From Dermacentor variabilis (lineage: Eukaryota; Arthropoda; Arachnida; Ixodida; Ixodidae), in NCBI RefSeq assembly GCF_050947875.1, contig NC_134570.1, positions 229,819,265 through 229,883,264 on the forward strand: DNA of 64,000 nucleotides, read 5' to 3'. Made by a program: the position numbers and the translations under genes. Shown piece after piece: positions 53,062 to 63,440 of this stretch (position 1 is the first letter of the stretch; each line of letters begins with the position of its first letter). The notes below the pieces were generated by a model. That model was not told where the DNA came from and did no database searches. It worked only from the letters and a program-made list of their open reading frames with translations.

Positions 53062-54366
53062 TTAGGAGGCTGGGACGTCTGTCACCGCATGCAGGCTGGC
53101 TTCCTGGTACTCTGGCAGACGAAAGCCCAGTGCATGAATCCAGTTTCGGCCCAGCAGCGACCTCTTGGTTAAGTAAAGGGGAAGGGTTGCCTCGCTGTCG
53201 CCAAAGCGAACGCTGATCTGTGCCTGACCCTGGACTTGGCAGAGCTGCCCAGAGTAGCTGCGCAGCATCACGCCCGAAGCCTCGATGGACACGCCAGGGA
53301 AGGTACGCTTGGACAGTTTCCCGGCCATGACAGACATGCTGGCCCCTGTGTCCAGCTCCATGGAAATGGGGTGCCTGCAGATTTCGACGGTCAACATGTA
53401 CGGTGGCACAGACCATGGTACAAAGCCTGTGTACCACATGTCGAAAATCGGCGGGTCCTCGGCCATGACGTGGAGCTTGGCCGCGGAAGAACTTGGGCCT
53501 ACTGCTGCACGCCCCGGGCCCGTATCCTTGCGACAGCTACCCAGGCCGTGGGCTTGTGTGGTACCTGGGCTTGAACCAGGCTGCTGCTCCTGTTTGCTGT
53601 TCGTCCTCCCCCGTCGGCATTCCCGTGCCAGGTGCCCAGTTTTCCCGCACGTGAAGCATTGTACTTGAGAGAACTGGCACTGTGAGGGGGAGTTGGCTCC
53701 ACCACAGTGACCGCAGGTATTGCCCTTTGTCGCCTTGTTGACTGTCGCTTCCGCCGATGGTGAGCCAGTCGCGCGGGCAGTCTCGCCGGAGTCCTTGGCG
53801 GCAGCTTCCATTGCCAGGGCTGCCTTCACGACGTCGTCCAGCGAAGGGTCGGGAAGGTCCAGGCGTCACGTCTGCATGGCGGGGTTGTTGATGCCGCAGA
53901 CGAAGCAGTCCCGGAGGAGCGAGTCCAGCTGGTCCCCGAAAACGCAGGCACCTGCTAACCCTCATAGCACAGCAACAAACTGCCCGAGTGTTTCTCCTTT
54001 CCGGCTGCTCCGGTTATTGAAGCGGAAACGTTTCATTAGTGTGGACGGTGCTGGGTTGAAATGCAAGCGCAGTATGGCGAGCAGCTCCCCCAGCATCTTG
54101 ACATGCGGTGTCACTGGCTTGAGAAGGTCGAACAGGAGACTGAAGGCGCAGGTCCCACAGCTGACGAGAAAAATGTCCCGCTGTTTGGCCTCGTGTGTGT
54201 CGTTAGCCCGGAAGAACATGTGGACTTGATCCTCATAAATTGGCCAAACGGGCCCATCTCCTTCGAACGGCTCGAGCCTTCCATACAGTGGCATGGCGGC
54301 AGCAACGGGGGGTGGTGTTTCGCCGCTCGTGGCAGCGTGGGACCATCCGTCGGTATTCGTCACCAT
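53062..54366 (-). pseudogene. Gypsy F gag and protease
   Basis: Starts at the ATG at 54366, just inside the primer-binding region. The Gag matrix/capsid-like region contains LEPFEGDGPVWPIYEDQVHM, CAFSLLFDLLKPVTPH and FRFNNRSSRKGETLGQFVA, followed by a stop at about 53964 and a second (AMQT*) near 53872. Zinc knuckles: CGHCGGANSPSQC and CFTCGKTGHLAREC. The aspartic protease has ISMELDTGASMSVMAG and GRNWIHALGFRL. The protease active site (D-T-G-A) is intact, but the Gag stops prevent a continuous product. Confidence 0.85.
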
Positions 54367-54378
54367 CCTCGTCGCCAG

Positions 54379-54578
54379 TGTAAACAAGGGAGGTCTCGAG
54401 GCACCCTTCGTTACACGGACGCTCCGCAGCATGGTGGTGCTGAACGATGACTGACCGCCGAGCAGCTGTGCGGTGTTTATTGGTGCGGTGACCAATGTTG
54501 CCTAACTGAGCCTGTCAGGCCACCGAGCCTGGCAGGCCATTGAAGATATGCCCGAGGAGGCGTCACATGCTTGTTACA
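54379..54578 (-). repeat. 5' LTR of Gypsy F
   Basis: On the minus strand it starts TGTAACAAGCATGTGACGCC and ends CCTCCCTTGTTTACA. It contains CACCAATAAACACC (polyadenylation-signal candidate). Immediately downstream, CTGGCGACGAGGATGG is the presumed primer-binding region. It shows about a dozen differences and some small indels against the 3' LTR. Confidence 0.85.
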
Positions 54579-55049
54579 GAAACAACGGTAATGACGGGTA
54601 CTACGATCGGGTCTAAGCCCGAAAGTCCGGCCCATGACTGCCCTTTCTTTGTCAGCTTTCCAACCGCTTCCGTGCCTAGTTTTCTGCCACTCTCCAGTGG
54701 TGGCAACGCCGTCGCACGTGTATTAAGACAAGCTGCTGTTATTCATCTTGAATTTCACTTCTCTTCTCTCGTCGTAATGGGGAGGCCGTGTGTGGTTCGT
54801 ACTCCCAGCAACAATTGCATTCTCGTCTCTGTTCCTGCCGCCACTCTCCGTAGGTGCATTGCTCCTCGGAAGTCCAGACTATGCACACCGTCCCCATTCT
54901 GTGTCACCTCTGTGTCGTGTACTAAACAACTTCTCTGGTCATACACCTTCACAGAGTGGAATGGCTCATGTTCTTTTTTTTTTTAAATTACGCAATGTAT
55001 AGCATCCCCACACAATGTAACTAGTGTGTTTATGCGATGGTTCTTGCTG
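54579..55049. other. Unassigned intronic DNA right of Gypsy F
   Basis: C/T-rich sequence with a T-run at 54974-54984. It could be the upstream part of the LINE that ends at 55290, but no RT motif was readable. Confidence 0.4.
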
Positions 55050-55292
55050 TTATTGTTGCTGTGTTATGCAACCTTTTGCAGTTTTTATGTTTAGCTGCTC
55101 ATTTCTTTTTTTTTTTTAACATCTGTGTGTTTTCCTTAATATGCAACTCTCTTCATTTTGTGCCAAATTTTGAAATCCTTGCATACATCAATATCTTTTT
55201 ACCAATTGTACCTTGTTATTTATTGTACAATATGCCCCCTTCACCCTATGCCTCTTTGTATGCTTGCGAGGTCTTTCTAAGTAAATAAATAA
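55050..55292 (+). mobile_element. Probable 3' end of a CR1/L2-type LINE (+)
   Basis: T-rich 3' UTR-like sequence with TATGCCCCCTTCACCCTATG and GCGAGGTCTTTCTAAG followed by (TAAA)n at 55281-55292, parallel to the LINE end at 36960-37000. No coding part was recognised. Confidence 0.5.
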
Positions 55293-55820
55293 ATATTGCA
55301 TCAAAATTAGTCATCTTGCCTCAGTGCAGAGCAACTACGAGCAGTGGAGTGACTAGCGCTGTTGCCCTAAGATGCCAACGTGTCTGGTGCAGATGCATGT
55401 GAAAGGTACCGAGAATATTTTTGGTGGCATTATGGCAACGCTCCAAGTGTGTTCTCTCTGCTGCCAGCAGGTTCCTATTTTTGTGATTTCGCTTATCTCG
55501 AAACTCTGCCCATCTCAAAATTTTTTTTCAGTTTTTACATCTTAGAGTTAACAAGGCTCTACAGATTCTACTGCACAGTTAGGCCACCCCTCTCTCTTAC
55601 CACCTGATTGTTATTCTCGAGCAAAAAAGTAATGTCGCAGCCAATGTTGCATGAGGTGGAGGCAACAGCTTTCAGTCATTTGTGTGATGTTGATTGGTGA
55701 ACTGCTACAGGGTGTGTGACTTGACTGCAAAGGTGGGCCTACTAATTTAGGGATTGAACTGCGCACACAAGTTCTGCATATGCAGTATTTGATAATGAGG
55801 GGTTTCGTTGGTCTGTGTAG
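55293..55820. other. Intron before the second UBE4B exon, nothing recognised
   Basis: No repeat or coding motif was identified. The acceptor is weak in pyrimidines (GTTTCGTTGGTCTGTGTAG). Confidence 0.5.
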
Positions 55821-55937
55821 ATGGTGGACGATCCCTTGTGGCTGCCAACGCCCATCACAGCCAGTGGAGGTCGCGAGCTGAGCCGGCTCTCGCTGCTGGG
55901 GCCCTTCCTGGCCCTGTCACCGTTTGCAGAGGACGAG
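55821..55937 (+). CDS. UBE4B: UBE4B exon (ubiquitin conjugation factor E4 B core)
   Basis: A 117-bp exon, 39 codons, phase 0 on both sides: acceptor GTGTAG, donor GTCAGC. It encodes MVDDPLWLPTPITASGGREL then SRLSLLGPFLALSPFAEDE. It aligns by eye with the animal UBE4B stretch LWLP...[23 protein letters not shown], directly after the region encoded by 42382-42519. The conserved GRELxRLSxLGxF block is the clearest anchor. It belongs to the Ufd2P core domain. The GTCAGC donor is a poor consensus, so the exact 3' edge could be a few codons further on. The following exon, expected to encode the VxxxEKYFxGPAIT block, was not found to the right and probably lies beyond 64 kb. Confidence 0.87.
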
Positions 55938-56337
55938 GTCAGCAGAAGAGCACATTCATGGCATCTGTATTGTGGCCGGCCGTCTTCTATAACATTACAG
56001 TGCAGTCACACTTGCTGTATGTACCCTGGGATGTGTTGTAGTAGGGCATGGACAACACGAGGGGTAGGCCTATGGTGTAGGGTCTACCGGCCAGGATGTG
56101 GAGCGACACAGAAGAAAGAACAGCTTCTTTCTACGGGGATGAAATGAAGATTAATTCTATTCAATCAGAATGGAGGGGAACACGCAGCGGAGGATGCGGC
56201 AGTGCATGCTTTTTCATTCTTTTTTTCCTGAAGGCTCGCAAAAACTAATCGCCTCTGGTTGACGATAAGATGAAGGTTAGTGAAAGTTCGTCACACGTTT
56301 TGCTTTTTTTGATGGGCACACAATCACAGTGGGCCTA
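55938..56337. other. Intron after the second UBE4B exon
   Basis: No coding motif. An imperfect G-rich to T-rich transition lies near 56170-56230. The short open frames here are continuations of the exon into the intron. Confidence 0.5.
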
Positions 56338-56446
56338 ATTATTAGTGTAAGAGCAGGAACATTTGACACTTGCGAAATATATTCTCGTGTGCACATTTTC
56401 TAAGCTTTGAACTATGTGTATAACAATGCATCAAATTTTTAAGGGG
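56338..56446 (-). repeat. Fragment of piggyBac-like MITE 1 family
   Basis: About 109 bp match, in inverted orientation, the interior of MITE 1 (45159-45255): TATTAGTGTAAGAGC, AACATTTGA, TCTCGTGTGCACATTTTC, TTGAACTATGTGTATAACAA, TGCATCAAAT. It has no TIR and no TTAA, so it is a broken relic. Confidence 0.8.
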
Positions 56447-56447
56447 A

Positions 56448-56479
56448 GACACGGGTCTTAAAGACCGAAAAATCGCAGA
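56448..56479. mobile_element. Possible left end of an element that received the second I-type LINE
   Basis: GGGGAGACACGGGTCTTAAA followed by GACCGAAAAATCGCAGA. The sequence continues after the LINE at 62251 (CCGAAAAATTGCAGAAAAAT). The GGGGAGACACGGG start looks like a DNA-transposon terminus. No complementary end (CCGTGTCTCCCC) was found before 64000. Confidence 0.45.
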
Positions 56480-56499
56480 CAGTGACAGTGACAAGAACT

Positions 56500-59400
56500 T
56501 TAATATTAGAGTGTCCTGAGGAACTCGATTGGGGGGACTGAAGGCTCCCCGATCAAGTTGGTGGCTCCGCCCACGATGGGACAGGGAGGTGGTGACTCTC
56601 CGCGACGTCGCGGGCCCTCTGGACGGCCTGTAGTTGGTTTGTGAAATCCGAGCTCTTCAGCAAGGCGTCCCACTTGGACTTGTTATGGAAGTCGGAGCCC
56701 GTGTTGTACGGGCACAGCCAGAGCATGTGGTCGAAGGAGCAGCATGCGTGACCGCATTTGGAGCACGAGTGCGGGAAGTTCGGGTCTATCCAACGAAGCG
56801 CTCTCGGTGTGAGGTAGGATTTCGTCTGTAAAAGCCTGAAAGTAACAGCCTGAGCCCTGTTCAGTTTCGGGCTGGGGGGAGGGAATTTTCTCCTGCTGTG
56901 TCTGTAATGTGACGTAATTTCATGAAAAGTCGTAAGATTATCTTTGAAGGGGCAATCCTGCGGGAGAGCGGGACCGTTAGCTCGGGCGCGGTTCGTGAAT
57001 TAACGCACCAGGCAGTTGGCCCGCTTGTTAGGGTTGCAACCCGCTTGGTTAGTTACATCGTTCATGCGCGCCGGGAACCACGCTAATGTATGACCTCTAA
57101 TTGCTTCTCGCGTAGTAATACGAAAGGATCTGTTGACGATGTCGGCTGCGTGTTTACAAACTAGAGCGGATGAGAAAGCCCTGACCGCCGTGCGTGAGTC
57201 GGAGAAAATGGTCGCCGGGCCTTTTGCGGCTTGAAGAGCCAAGGCTATCGCGGTTTGCTCCGCCTCGTTCGCGTGTTTAGCGTAAATTGATGCGGCGCTG
57301 ATAAGTGTTCCGCGCGTCAACGACCGTGATTGCAAACCTGTCTTCGCTGCCATATTTGGCGGCATCAACGAAAAATGCATGTGCCCCGTAAGGATCGATT
57401 CATCGAAGGATGGTTCTAGTCCGCGCTCTTCTGCGACCTTTGCTATATATCGGGTGGATGTTCCTCGGCACGGGCTCAACCTTTATACCTTCACGGGCTA
57501 ATTTAGACAGGGGGTGTCTGTCGAGGGGTGCCTGTATAGGGAGTTGACCAGCTTCATCAAGAATTTTGATTCCCGGCTTAGTTGACGAAAGCCTGGAGAT
57601 CTGTGCAATAAACTGCGCTTCAATTAATTCGTCTGTGGTATTGTGAATTCTGAGTTGAAGTAATTTTACTGTGCTAGCGGATTGTGGAATACCAAGTATT
57701 CTTTTGATGCCGGACCTGATGAGCGTGTCGAGTTTGTTCTTTTCAATTTTGCTCTATTTGAGGTACGGTACCGTGTAAGTGATGTGACTAATGAAGAAAG
57801 CTTGGAAGACCCTGAGTAGGTTGTCCTCCTTGAGTCCCCCCCTTTTGCTTGTGATTCTAGTTATGAGTCTTAATATGTTTTTCGCCTGCGCACCTAGCTT
57901 GTTTAGAGCTTCTGCATTACAGCCTTTGGTGTTGATTAGAAGTCCTAAAATTTTCACGGAGTTCACCCTCGGAATGGGGTGCCCTTCTCGTGTTGTAATT
58001 TCGACTGGCAGCGTTTCCAGAGGCTCGAGGTTCCTAAAGCCCTGCCTCGACTATCTGTAGAGGAGGAGTTCGGATTCAGTCGGTGACAGCTTGAGACCCA
58101 TGCTTGTAAGAAATTCTTCCGTTACATCTATGGGCGCCTGGAGAGATTGCTCTAGATCGGCCAGAGATCCTCCCGGAGACCAGATTGTGATGTCGTCTGC
58201 ACAGATTGCGTGGCCTATTTTTGGGAGTGCGGCCAGCTTTTCGGAGAGTTTATGCATGGCAATATTAAATAGCAGCAGGGATAGGACCGAGCCCTGAGGG
58301 GTTCCGCAGTTGCCCAGTTCGTAAGGACCGCCCGAGATTGTGCCCAGTCGAAGGAACGCTTTCCTTTCCGATAGGAACGAGAGAGTGAAATTAAAGAATT
58401 TCCACCCTAGGTTGAGATTGGAAATTTCGGTCAAGATCTGTTTGTGAGCCACCCTATCAACGGCCTTAGCGAGGTCGAGGGCAATGATACCTCGTACGTC
58501 CCGCATCTCGTTATCGAATATACATCTTTTCAGGAGGAGCATTGCGTCCTGTGTGGAGAGTCCCTTTCTAAAACCTATTAGATTATGCCTAAATAGTTCA
58601 TGGTTTTCTACATGTTCGACAATTCGATTGTGTACTGCATGTTCTGCCACTTTGCAAATGCATGATGTTAGAGAGATGGGACGCAGGTTATTTATGTGCG
58701 GAGGTTTCCCCGGTTTGGGGATGAGCACCACCTTGGCAGTGTGCCATTCCAACGGGACCTGCCCCGAGCACCACACCTCGTTTATCTCTGCCGTTAGGAT
58801 TTCGATGGCCTTGTCGTCCAGGTTCCGGAGGAGCTTGTTGGTGACCCCGTCTGGCCCCGGGGCCGATCTTCCATTTAGGTTGAAGAGTACGTCTCTGATT
58901 TCTGAAATCGTAAAAGGTTCGTCTAATTCTGGCCTGTCTAGCCCCGTGTAAACCGCTCTCGCGCTTATGCTTTGCGAATCTCCTTCCTTGACGGGTAGGT
59001 AAGTTCGCGCCAGGTCGTTGACAATTACATCGTTTGTGAGGCCCGAGGTGACCTGTTTATGTATGAGCCTATCGACAGCGAGATTTAGCGCATTCCGGGA
59101 CTGTTTGTCGTTTAGGAGGCTTTTAAGCAGATTCCACTTACTACCTCTTCTCATGCGACCGTCCGTTTCGTTGCACGTTTTGTCCCACTGTTGCAGGGCC
59201 AATTGCTTGGAATAGCGCTCTATTTCCTTGTTTAGTGACGTTAGTTTTGCTCGCAGTCACCGATTTAATTTCTGTATTTTCCGCCTCTCTCTAAGAGCGT
59301 GTTTAGCCTCCAGGAGATGCGCTAACCACGAGTCCATTTTGGGGACTTCGAGTTTTGTGCTAATTTTTTTGGTCGCGTTTTTGATGGCCTGTTTAAGATT

Positions 59401-60190
59401 GGTAATTAGTTCTTTGTAGTATTCACCTGAGGGGGCCGTTTCGGCTCGAATTTTCCGGAAAAGATCCCAATCGACGTATTCGTATTTGACCGGAGGTTTG
59501 GGTTTGACCTGCACCGCGATATCGAGAACGTAGGGGTCACTACCCAAGTCCTGTTGGAGATTATCCCACGTGCCCTCGATATTTCGGGAGAAAGTGAGGT
59601 CTGGCGTTGTGTCTCGACTGACCGAATCAGCTCTTCTGGTGGGAAACCTAATATCTGTAACAAGCGTGCGGTTAAAATAGGCTGCACATTCGGCTAAGTT
59701 AGTGCCCTTCTTGCTGTTAAACCCATATCCCCATTCCGTGTTCGGAGCGTTGAAGTCCCCCAGAATTAAGAGGGGCGCGAACTCTGGCTGCCCTGATTGC
59801 GGAATGGAATAGTGCATTAAAGTCCCTGTTCTTATCTGCAGGCGAACTGTAGACGTTAAGAATAAAGACATTCGCATTGCTCAATCTACTGGGCACGAGC
59901 TCGATCAGTTGTGCTTCTAGTCCGCTACGATATTTTGGAACGGTGTGCTCCACAAAAGAAACGCTCTTTTTAACTAAGGTGGCGATGCCTCTCCCCGTTT
60001 TGCCTTTGTACGCTACTGCACGATACCCTGACAGAGTAATCTCCTTCTCCGCGAGCGTCTCCTGCAGTAAAATGACTTGTGGCTTGTCTGTCACCGATCT
60101 GACGAGCTGACCTAACAGAGCCTTGCGCCTCTGGAAGCTAGCGCAGTTCCATAGCCAAATTTTAACGGTATTGTTATTTGTGATAGCCAT
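56500..60190 (-). pseudogene. LINE-2 ORF2 (endonuclease, RT, RNase H, zinc knuckle)
   Basis: Starts at ATG 60190 (MAITNNNTVKIWLWNC), 66 bp after the ORF1 stop. APE endonuclease: VILLQETLAEK, NVYSSPADKNRDFN; frameshift near 59790; then LILGDFNAPNTEWGYG and DLGSDPYVLDIAV, where SDP replaces the usual SDH. A TGA at 59257-59259 precedes the RT in the same frame: RSAPGPDGVTNKLLRNL, LRPISLTSCICKVAEHAV, palm IIALDLAKAVDRVAH (A-V-D where A-F-D is usual), CGTPQGSVLSLLLFNIAM and catalytic HAICADDITIWSPG. Stops at 58048-58050 and about 57751 follow, and a frameshift near 57440. RNase H: ANEAEQTAIALALQ and IFSDSRTAVRAF. The C-terminal knuckle is CSKCGHACCSFDHMLWLC. Inactive, but with few lesions. Confidence 0.88.
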
Positions 60191-60256
60191 CTTGTTTACT
60201 GTGGAATTTTAGAAACCTTTGGCGCCCCCGCCGGGATTTGATCCGGTCGGGAGCGG

Positions 60257-61900
60257 TTAAGTATGTGTTGTTTGTCTACTTTTGGGCTGAGCCCTAGGTC
60301 TTTCTAATAGCGTTACTCTCGACTCTATGGCGGAGAGCATTTCCATAATCCTACTCAGGGTCTTCTCCAGTTTACCCTCGTTTTTGATGGGGGAAGCTGA
60401 GGCGGCGGACGGGGTCTCGTTGACCTCGGTTATGTCGCCGTCTTCTTCCTCCTCTGTGTCGCTAAAAGGTTCCGGGTTGGGCGCCTTGCGTTTCGACTGC
60501 CCGGCTAACGGGCCTGGGTTACTGTTGCTAACCTCATGCCGGTTTATAAGTTTTCCTTTCATGCTGTTAAAGGATTCCTTAAGCTCTGCAAGCTCGCGTC
60601 TAAGTTCCCTATTTTCCGCCTCGAGCGCTTGGATACGGGGATCGATCCTATGCTCTGGCTGTGCCTCACCTGTCGTTTCTTTGCTTGATGCATTCTTCTT
60701 CCCAGGCGGCTGCATTGCTCCCTTTACCTTGTCGGCCCACGTGGCCCACTTGACGGACTGGGAGCGAGACCGTGATCTCGATCTGGAGGAGCCTTGCCTC
60801 GGTTTGGGTTCTCTCCTTCTCGAGCGTGAGCTCCCTCCGGATAGAGATCGGGTACCTAGGATGGAACCGCTCCGCGCAGCTGGTGCAGCCGACGAGATGT
60901 CGCCAATTACGTCGGTGACGTCAGATTCTTCGTCCAGTTGTGCCTTCCTTGCTCTTTGTCGGCGTCTTCGGCGTCGGCGTTGTACGATGTATGGGATTTG
61001 ATAGCGCTTTTTGCACGTTTGGTCCCCGGTGACGTGGGGCCCGCCGCACGCCTCGCACTTGGGGGTGCATTGATGTTCTTCTTCGTTGTCCGATTTTGCT
61101 TTTCCGCAACCGCGACATTTACTTCTCTCTTCCTCGCTGCTGATGCAAACGTCGGCACGGTGGCCTACGTGGCCGCAAGCATGGCAAACGTCGACCTGGC
61201 ATCGGTATAAAGAACATGGCAACAAGGCTGTGCCGCAGATCACGTGGTTGGGCACACGCATGCCTCTGAATAAAATCATGACTACATGCGAGTCCTTGAT
61301 TCGTCTGGCTTCTAGTGCCATGGGATTTCTTTCATTCACAATCGTGTTTCTAAGCGTGCCTTCATCGTGACAGGGGTCGATGTGCCTTATTACGCCTTTG
61401 CACGTATCTTCAGGGGCGGCGACGTACGCCGAGACTTCGTAGGCGCCGTACTTGGTATGGATTTTATTTAGTCTCGCATAGGCCCTCGCATTAGAGGCGT
61501 GCGGAGTGGCGATGATTAAAATATTCTGTACCTTGTTTGGGCACACGGTGTCTTCCTTCGTTTGATGCTCAGGCAGGGCCGCCGCCAGGGCTTGAGCGAG
61601 CAGCGCTACGTTGGCTTTTGATACGTCGAGGCCTCCCTTGGGGCACATGATAACCTTGATCTGTTCCTTCGGGAGCTTCGGAAGTCGTGAAGCTGCCGTT
61701 ACTTGCGACAATAGACTTTTAGCCGGTCCCTTGGCAGTGCGGTAGCCAGCCGTCTTGTTCACGGTACCACGTTGGCCATCTCATAATGGCGGCCTCTTCG
61801 TCTCCTGCTTTTTACGGTTGCTGAGGGCAGTGATCCACCCCGCACCGTTGAGATCTTCTTGGGTTACGTCCATACCATCCACAGTTACGACTTCGGGCAT
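60257..61900 (-). pseudogene. LINE-2 ORF1, Gag-like zinc-knuckle protein
   Basis: Start chosen at ATG 61900 (MPEVVTVDGMDVTQEDLNGA). After 39 codons a TGA at 61781-61783 interrupts; the same frame then runs 507 codons to 60257. Features: an RRM-like/gag region (KEQIKVIMCPKGGLDVSKAN, VQNILIIATPHASNARAYAR); three CCHC-type knuckles (CHACGHVGHRADVC, CRGCGKAKSDNEEEHQC, CEACGGPHVTGDQTC); an arginine-rich block (QRRRRRRRQRARK); an SR-rich segment (SRSRSRSRSQSVKWATWADK); a probable coiled coil (ALEAENRELRRELAELKESF) and an acidic patch (SDTEEEEDGDITEV). The layout fits a nucleic-acid-binding ORF1. One nonsense codon is its only visible defect. Confidence 0.9.
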
Positions 61901-62265
61901 GGCGTCACTTTCGATGAACGCATGTGTCGTCACTTCAGTCGAGCACAGAGACGGGAAAACGCAAGCGTGGGACTGCCTCTGCAGGCAGGCCTGCCTGCGC
62001 CGCCGCGCCGAGAGCAGGCTGTGCCTGTTAGGGCTAGCTCCCTCATTGGCGTGATCGTAGAGCAAAAGCCTCAGAATATGACGAAAAGTCCACCCACCGA
62101 TAAAATTCTGGCATCGGTGGATTTCTTGAAACTTGGTGGTTCCGATGAGATATATATATCCAGGCTTCTTCTTGGAAAGACGCCCAAAAATATTTAAGAA
62201 CGCTGGAGCCAACGTGGATACGTCTGCACTGCTCGGCACCTCTTCTTCTTCCGAAAAATTGCAGA

Positions 62266-63194
62266 AAAATCAATTTTTTCAAAACATTATTTTTGAATTC
62301 CACAGTGTCTGATGCATAATCTCAGAAATTTTTACGCATCTTGGACCAATATTTTGGTCGTAATTGCGTTTTATATCGCGTCGGCGAGCTGTATTTTTAC
62401 TGACAAATGCGCCAAAAACGGCCTTTTTCCATGGCACATAGTTGCCTTTATATGTTTCCGATTTCAGCCATCCTGGTCTTGTTTGAAAGAGCACCTCTTC
62501 TCGTTTAGTTTTCGTGCCACTGCTACTCTGTGCGCTGAATGGCTATGAAGAAAAAGCCAGCAAAAAAGTAATCCCCATGTGCAATTCTATTCGTCGACTT
62601 AGGCACGTGACTCTAATAACGGCATGCCATTGCCAGATTTTCGCCATCTGCTCAGCCATGTGAAACTCGACACGAAACGGTGTCAAATTCAGTTTGCTAC
62701 AAGCCATAAATCCGGCGAATGGAACGAGTTTTAAACTTCTGAAAGTGCACAGTAGCTTTGGAAGATGCCGGCAATAGTTTGCTACCCTTGCCGGGCCCCG
62801 CCTCCCCCCGTGACTGCGGAATAAGCTTAGCAGATGAAAGCGCTGTTGGCAGTTGCCAGTATTCATATGGCACTCCAGCACTACTAATGCAACCCGATGA
62901 TTTGGAGAAAGTAAAGAATGCACAAGATAAACGCCAAGACTTTGCTTCAACACCGGCTACCCTCACACTGGCTACCCTCCCTCACGCTGATGCGGCCGCG
63001 GGTGGCTTGGATGCGTGGTATTATGCGCTTTGTTATTGTAAGCCGCGATTCTATAGCTGCTCTGCCGTCTTGTGTAAAACCCAAGTTGCGGTGTAGCAGC
63101 GAGCAAAGGTGAACGTGACTGCGGTCTTCTCTTAAAGATAGTAACCTCGTGTGCAAAATTCTGGAGATGCTGCATTGCCGCATAGTTCACCGCG
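62266..63194. other. Unassigned intron-like DNA
   Basis: Begins with the continuation of the element that LINE-2 entered (AAAATCAATTTTTTCAAAAC). No transposase, RT or conserved exon was found. Short open frames have no motif. Confidence 0.4.
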
Positions 63195-63440
63195 CATGAG
63201 CAGCGGCCAAATGTGCACTCCATTCCTCATGAACTTTCTCGCTCTGCACGAAATGCGCAGCGCTGTTAATTGGCAAACAACATTAAATGAATTCCTTTTT
63301 TTTGCCAGTTAAAGCTATTTATCTCGTGAAAGATCTGCAATGGAGCCGCATCGACTAAATGTGCAACCCATCCCTTGTGAACAATCTCGCTGTGCGCGAA
63401 ATGCGGAGCACCGATAATCGACAAAGTACACTTTTTTTTT
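63195..63440. repeat. Diverged tandem repeat, two units about 145 bp apart
   Basis: Unit 1 (from 63198) carries AAATGTGCACTCCATTCCTC, TCTCGCTCTGCACGAAATGC. Unit 2 (from about 63343) carries AAATGTGCAACCCATCCCTT, TCTCGCTGTGCGCGAAATGC. A T-run follows each unit (63295-63303, 63431-63439). Confidence 0.8.

Larger units (their letters stand above)
49966..54578 (-). mobile_element. Gypsy F, near-complete LTR retrotransposon
   Basis: Minus-strand order: 5' LTR (54379-54578), primer-binding region, gag, protease, RT, RNase H, integrase, C-terminal extension, purine tract (GGGGGCAATGGGG, about 50172-50185) and 3' LTR (49966-50171). Length is 4.6 kb. No matching 5-bp target duplication is seen (CTAGT versus GAAAC), so the ends may have been altered or the element has recombined. 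Related to Gypsy E at 39.7-41.6 kb. Confidence 0.88.
56480..62250 (-). mobile_element. Second I-type LINE family, nearly full length
   Basis: Minus-strand LINE of 5.77 kb with ORF1 and ORF2. It is flanked by a 15-bp target duplication with one mismatch: CCGAAAAATCGCAGA (56465-56479) and CCGAAAAATTGCAGA (62251-62265). The 5' end starts AAGAAGAAGAGGTGCCGAGC; the 3' end is AATATTAAAGTTCTTGTCAC and a (TGTCAC)n-like tail. Lesions are few: one stop in ORF1, two frameshifts and several stops in ORF2. It is distinct from the copies 1-4 family. Confidence 0.9.
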
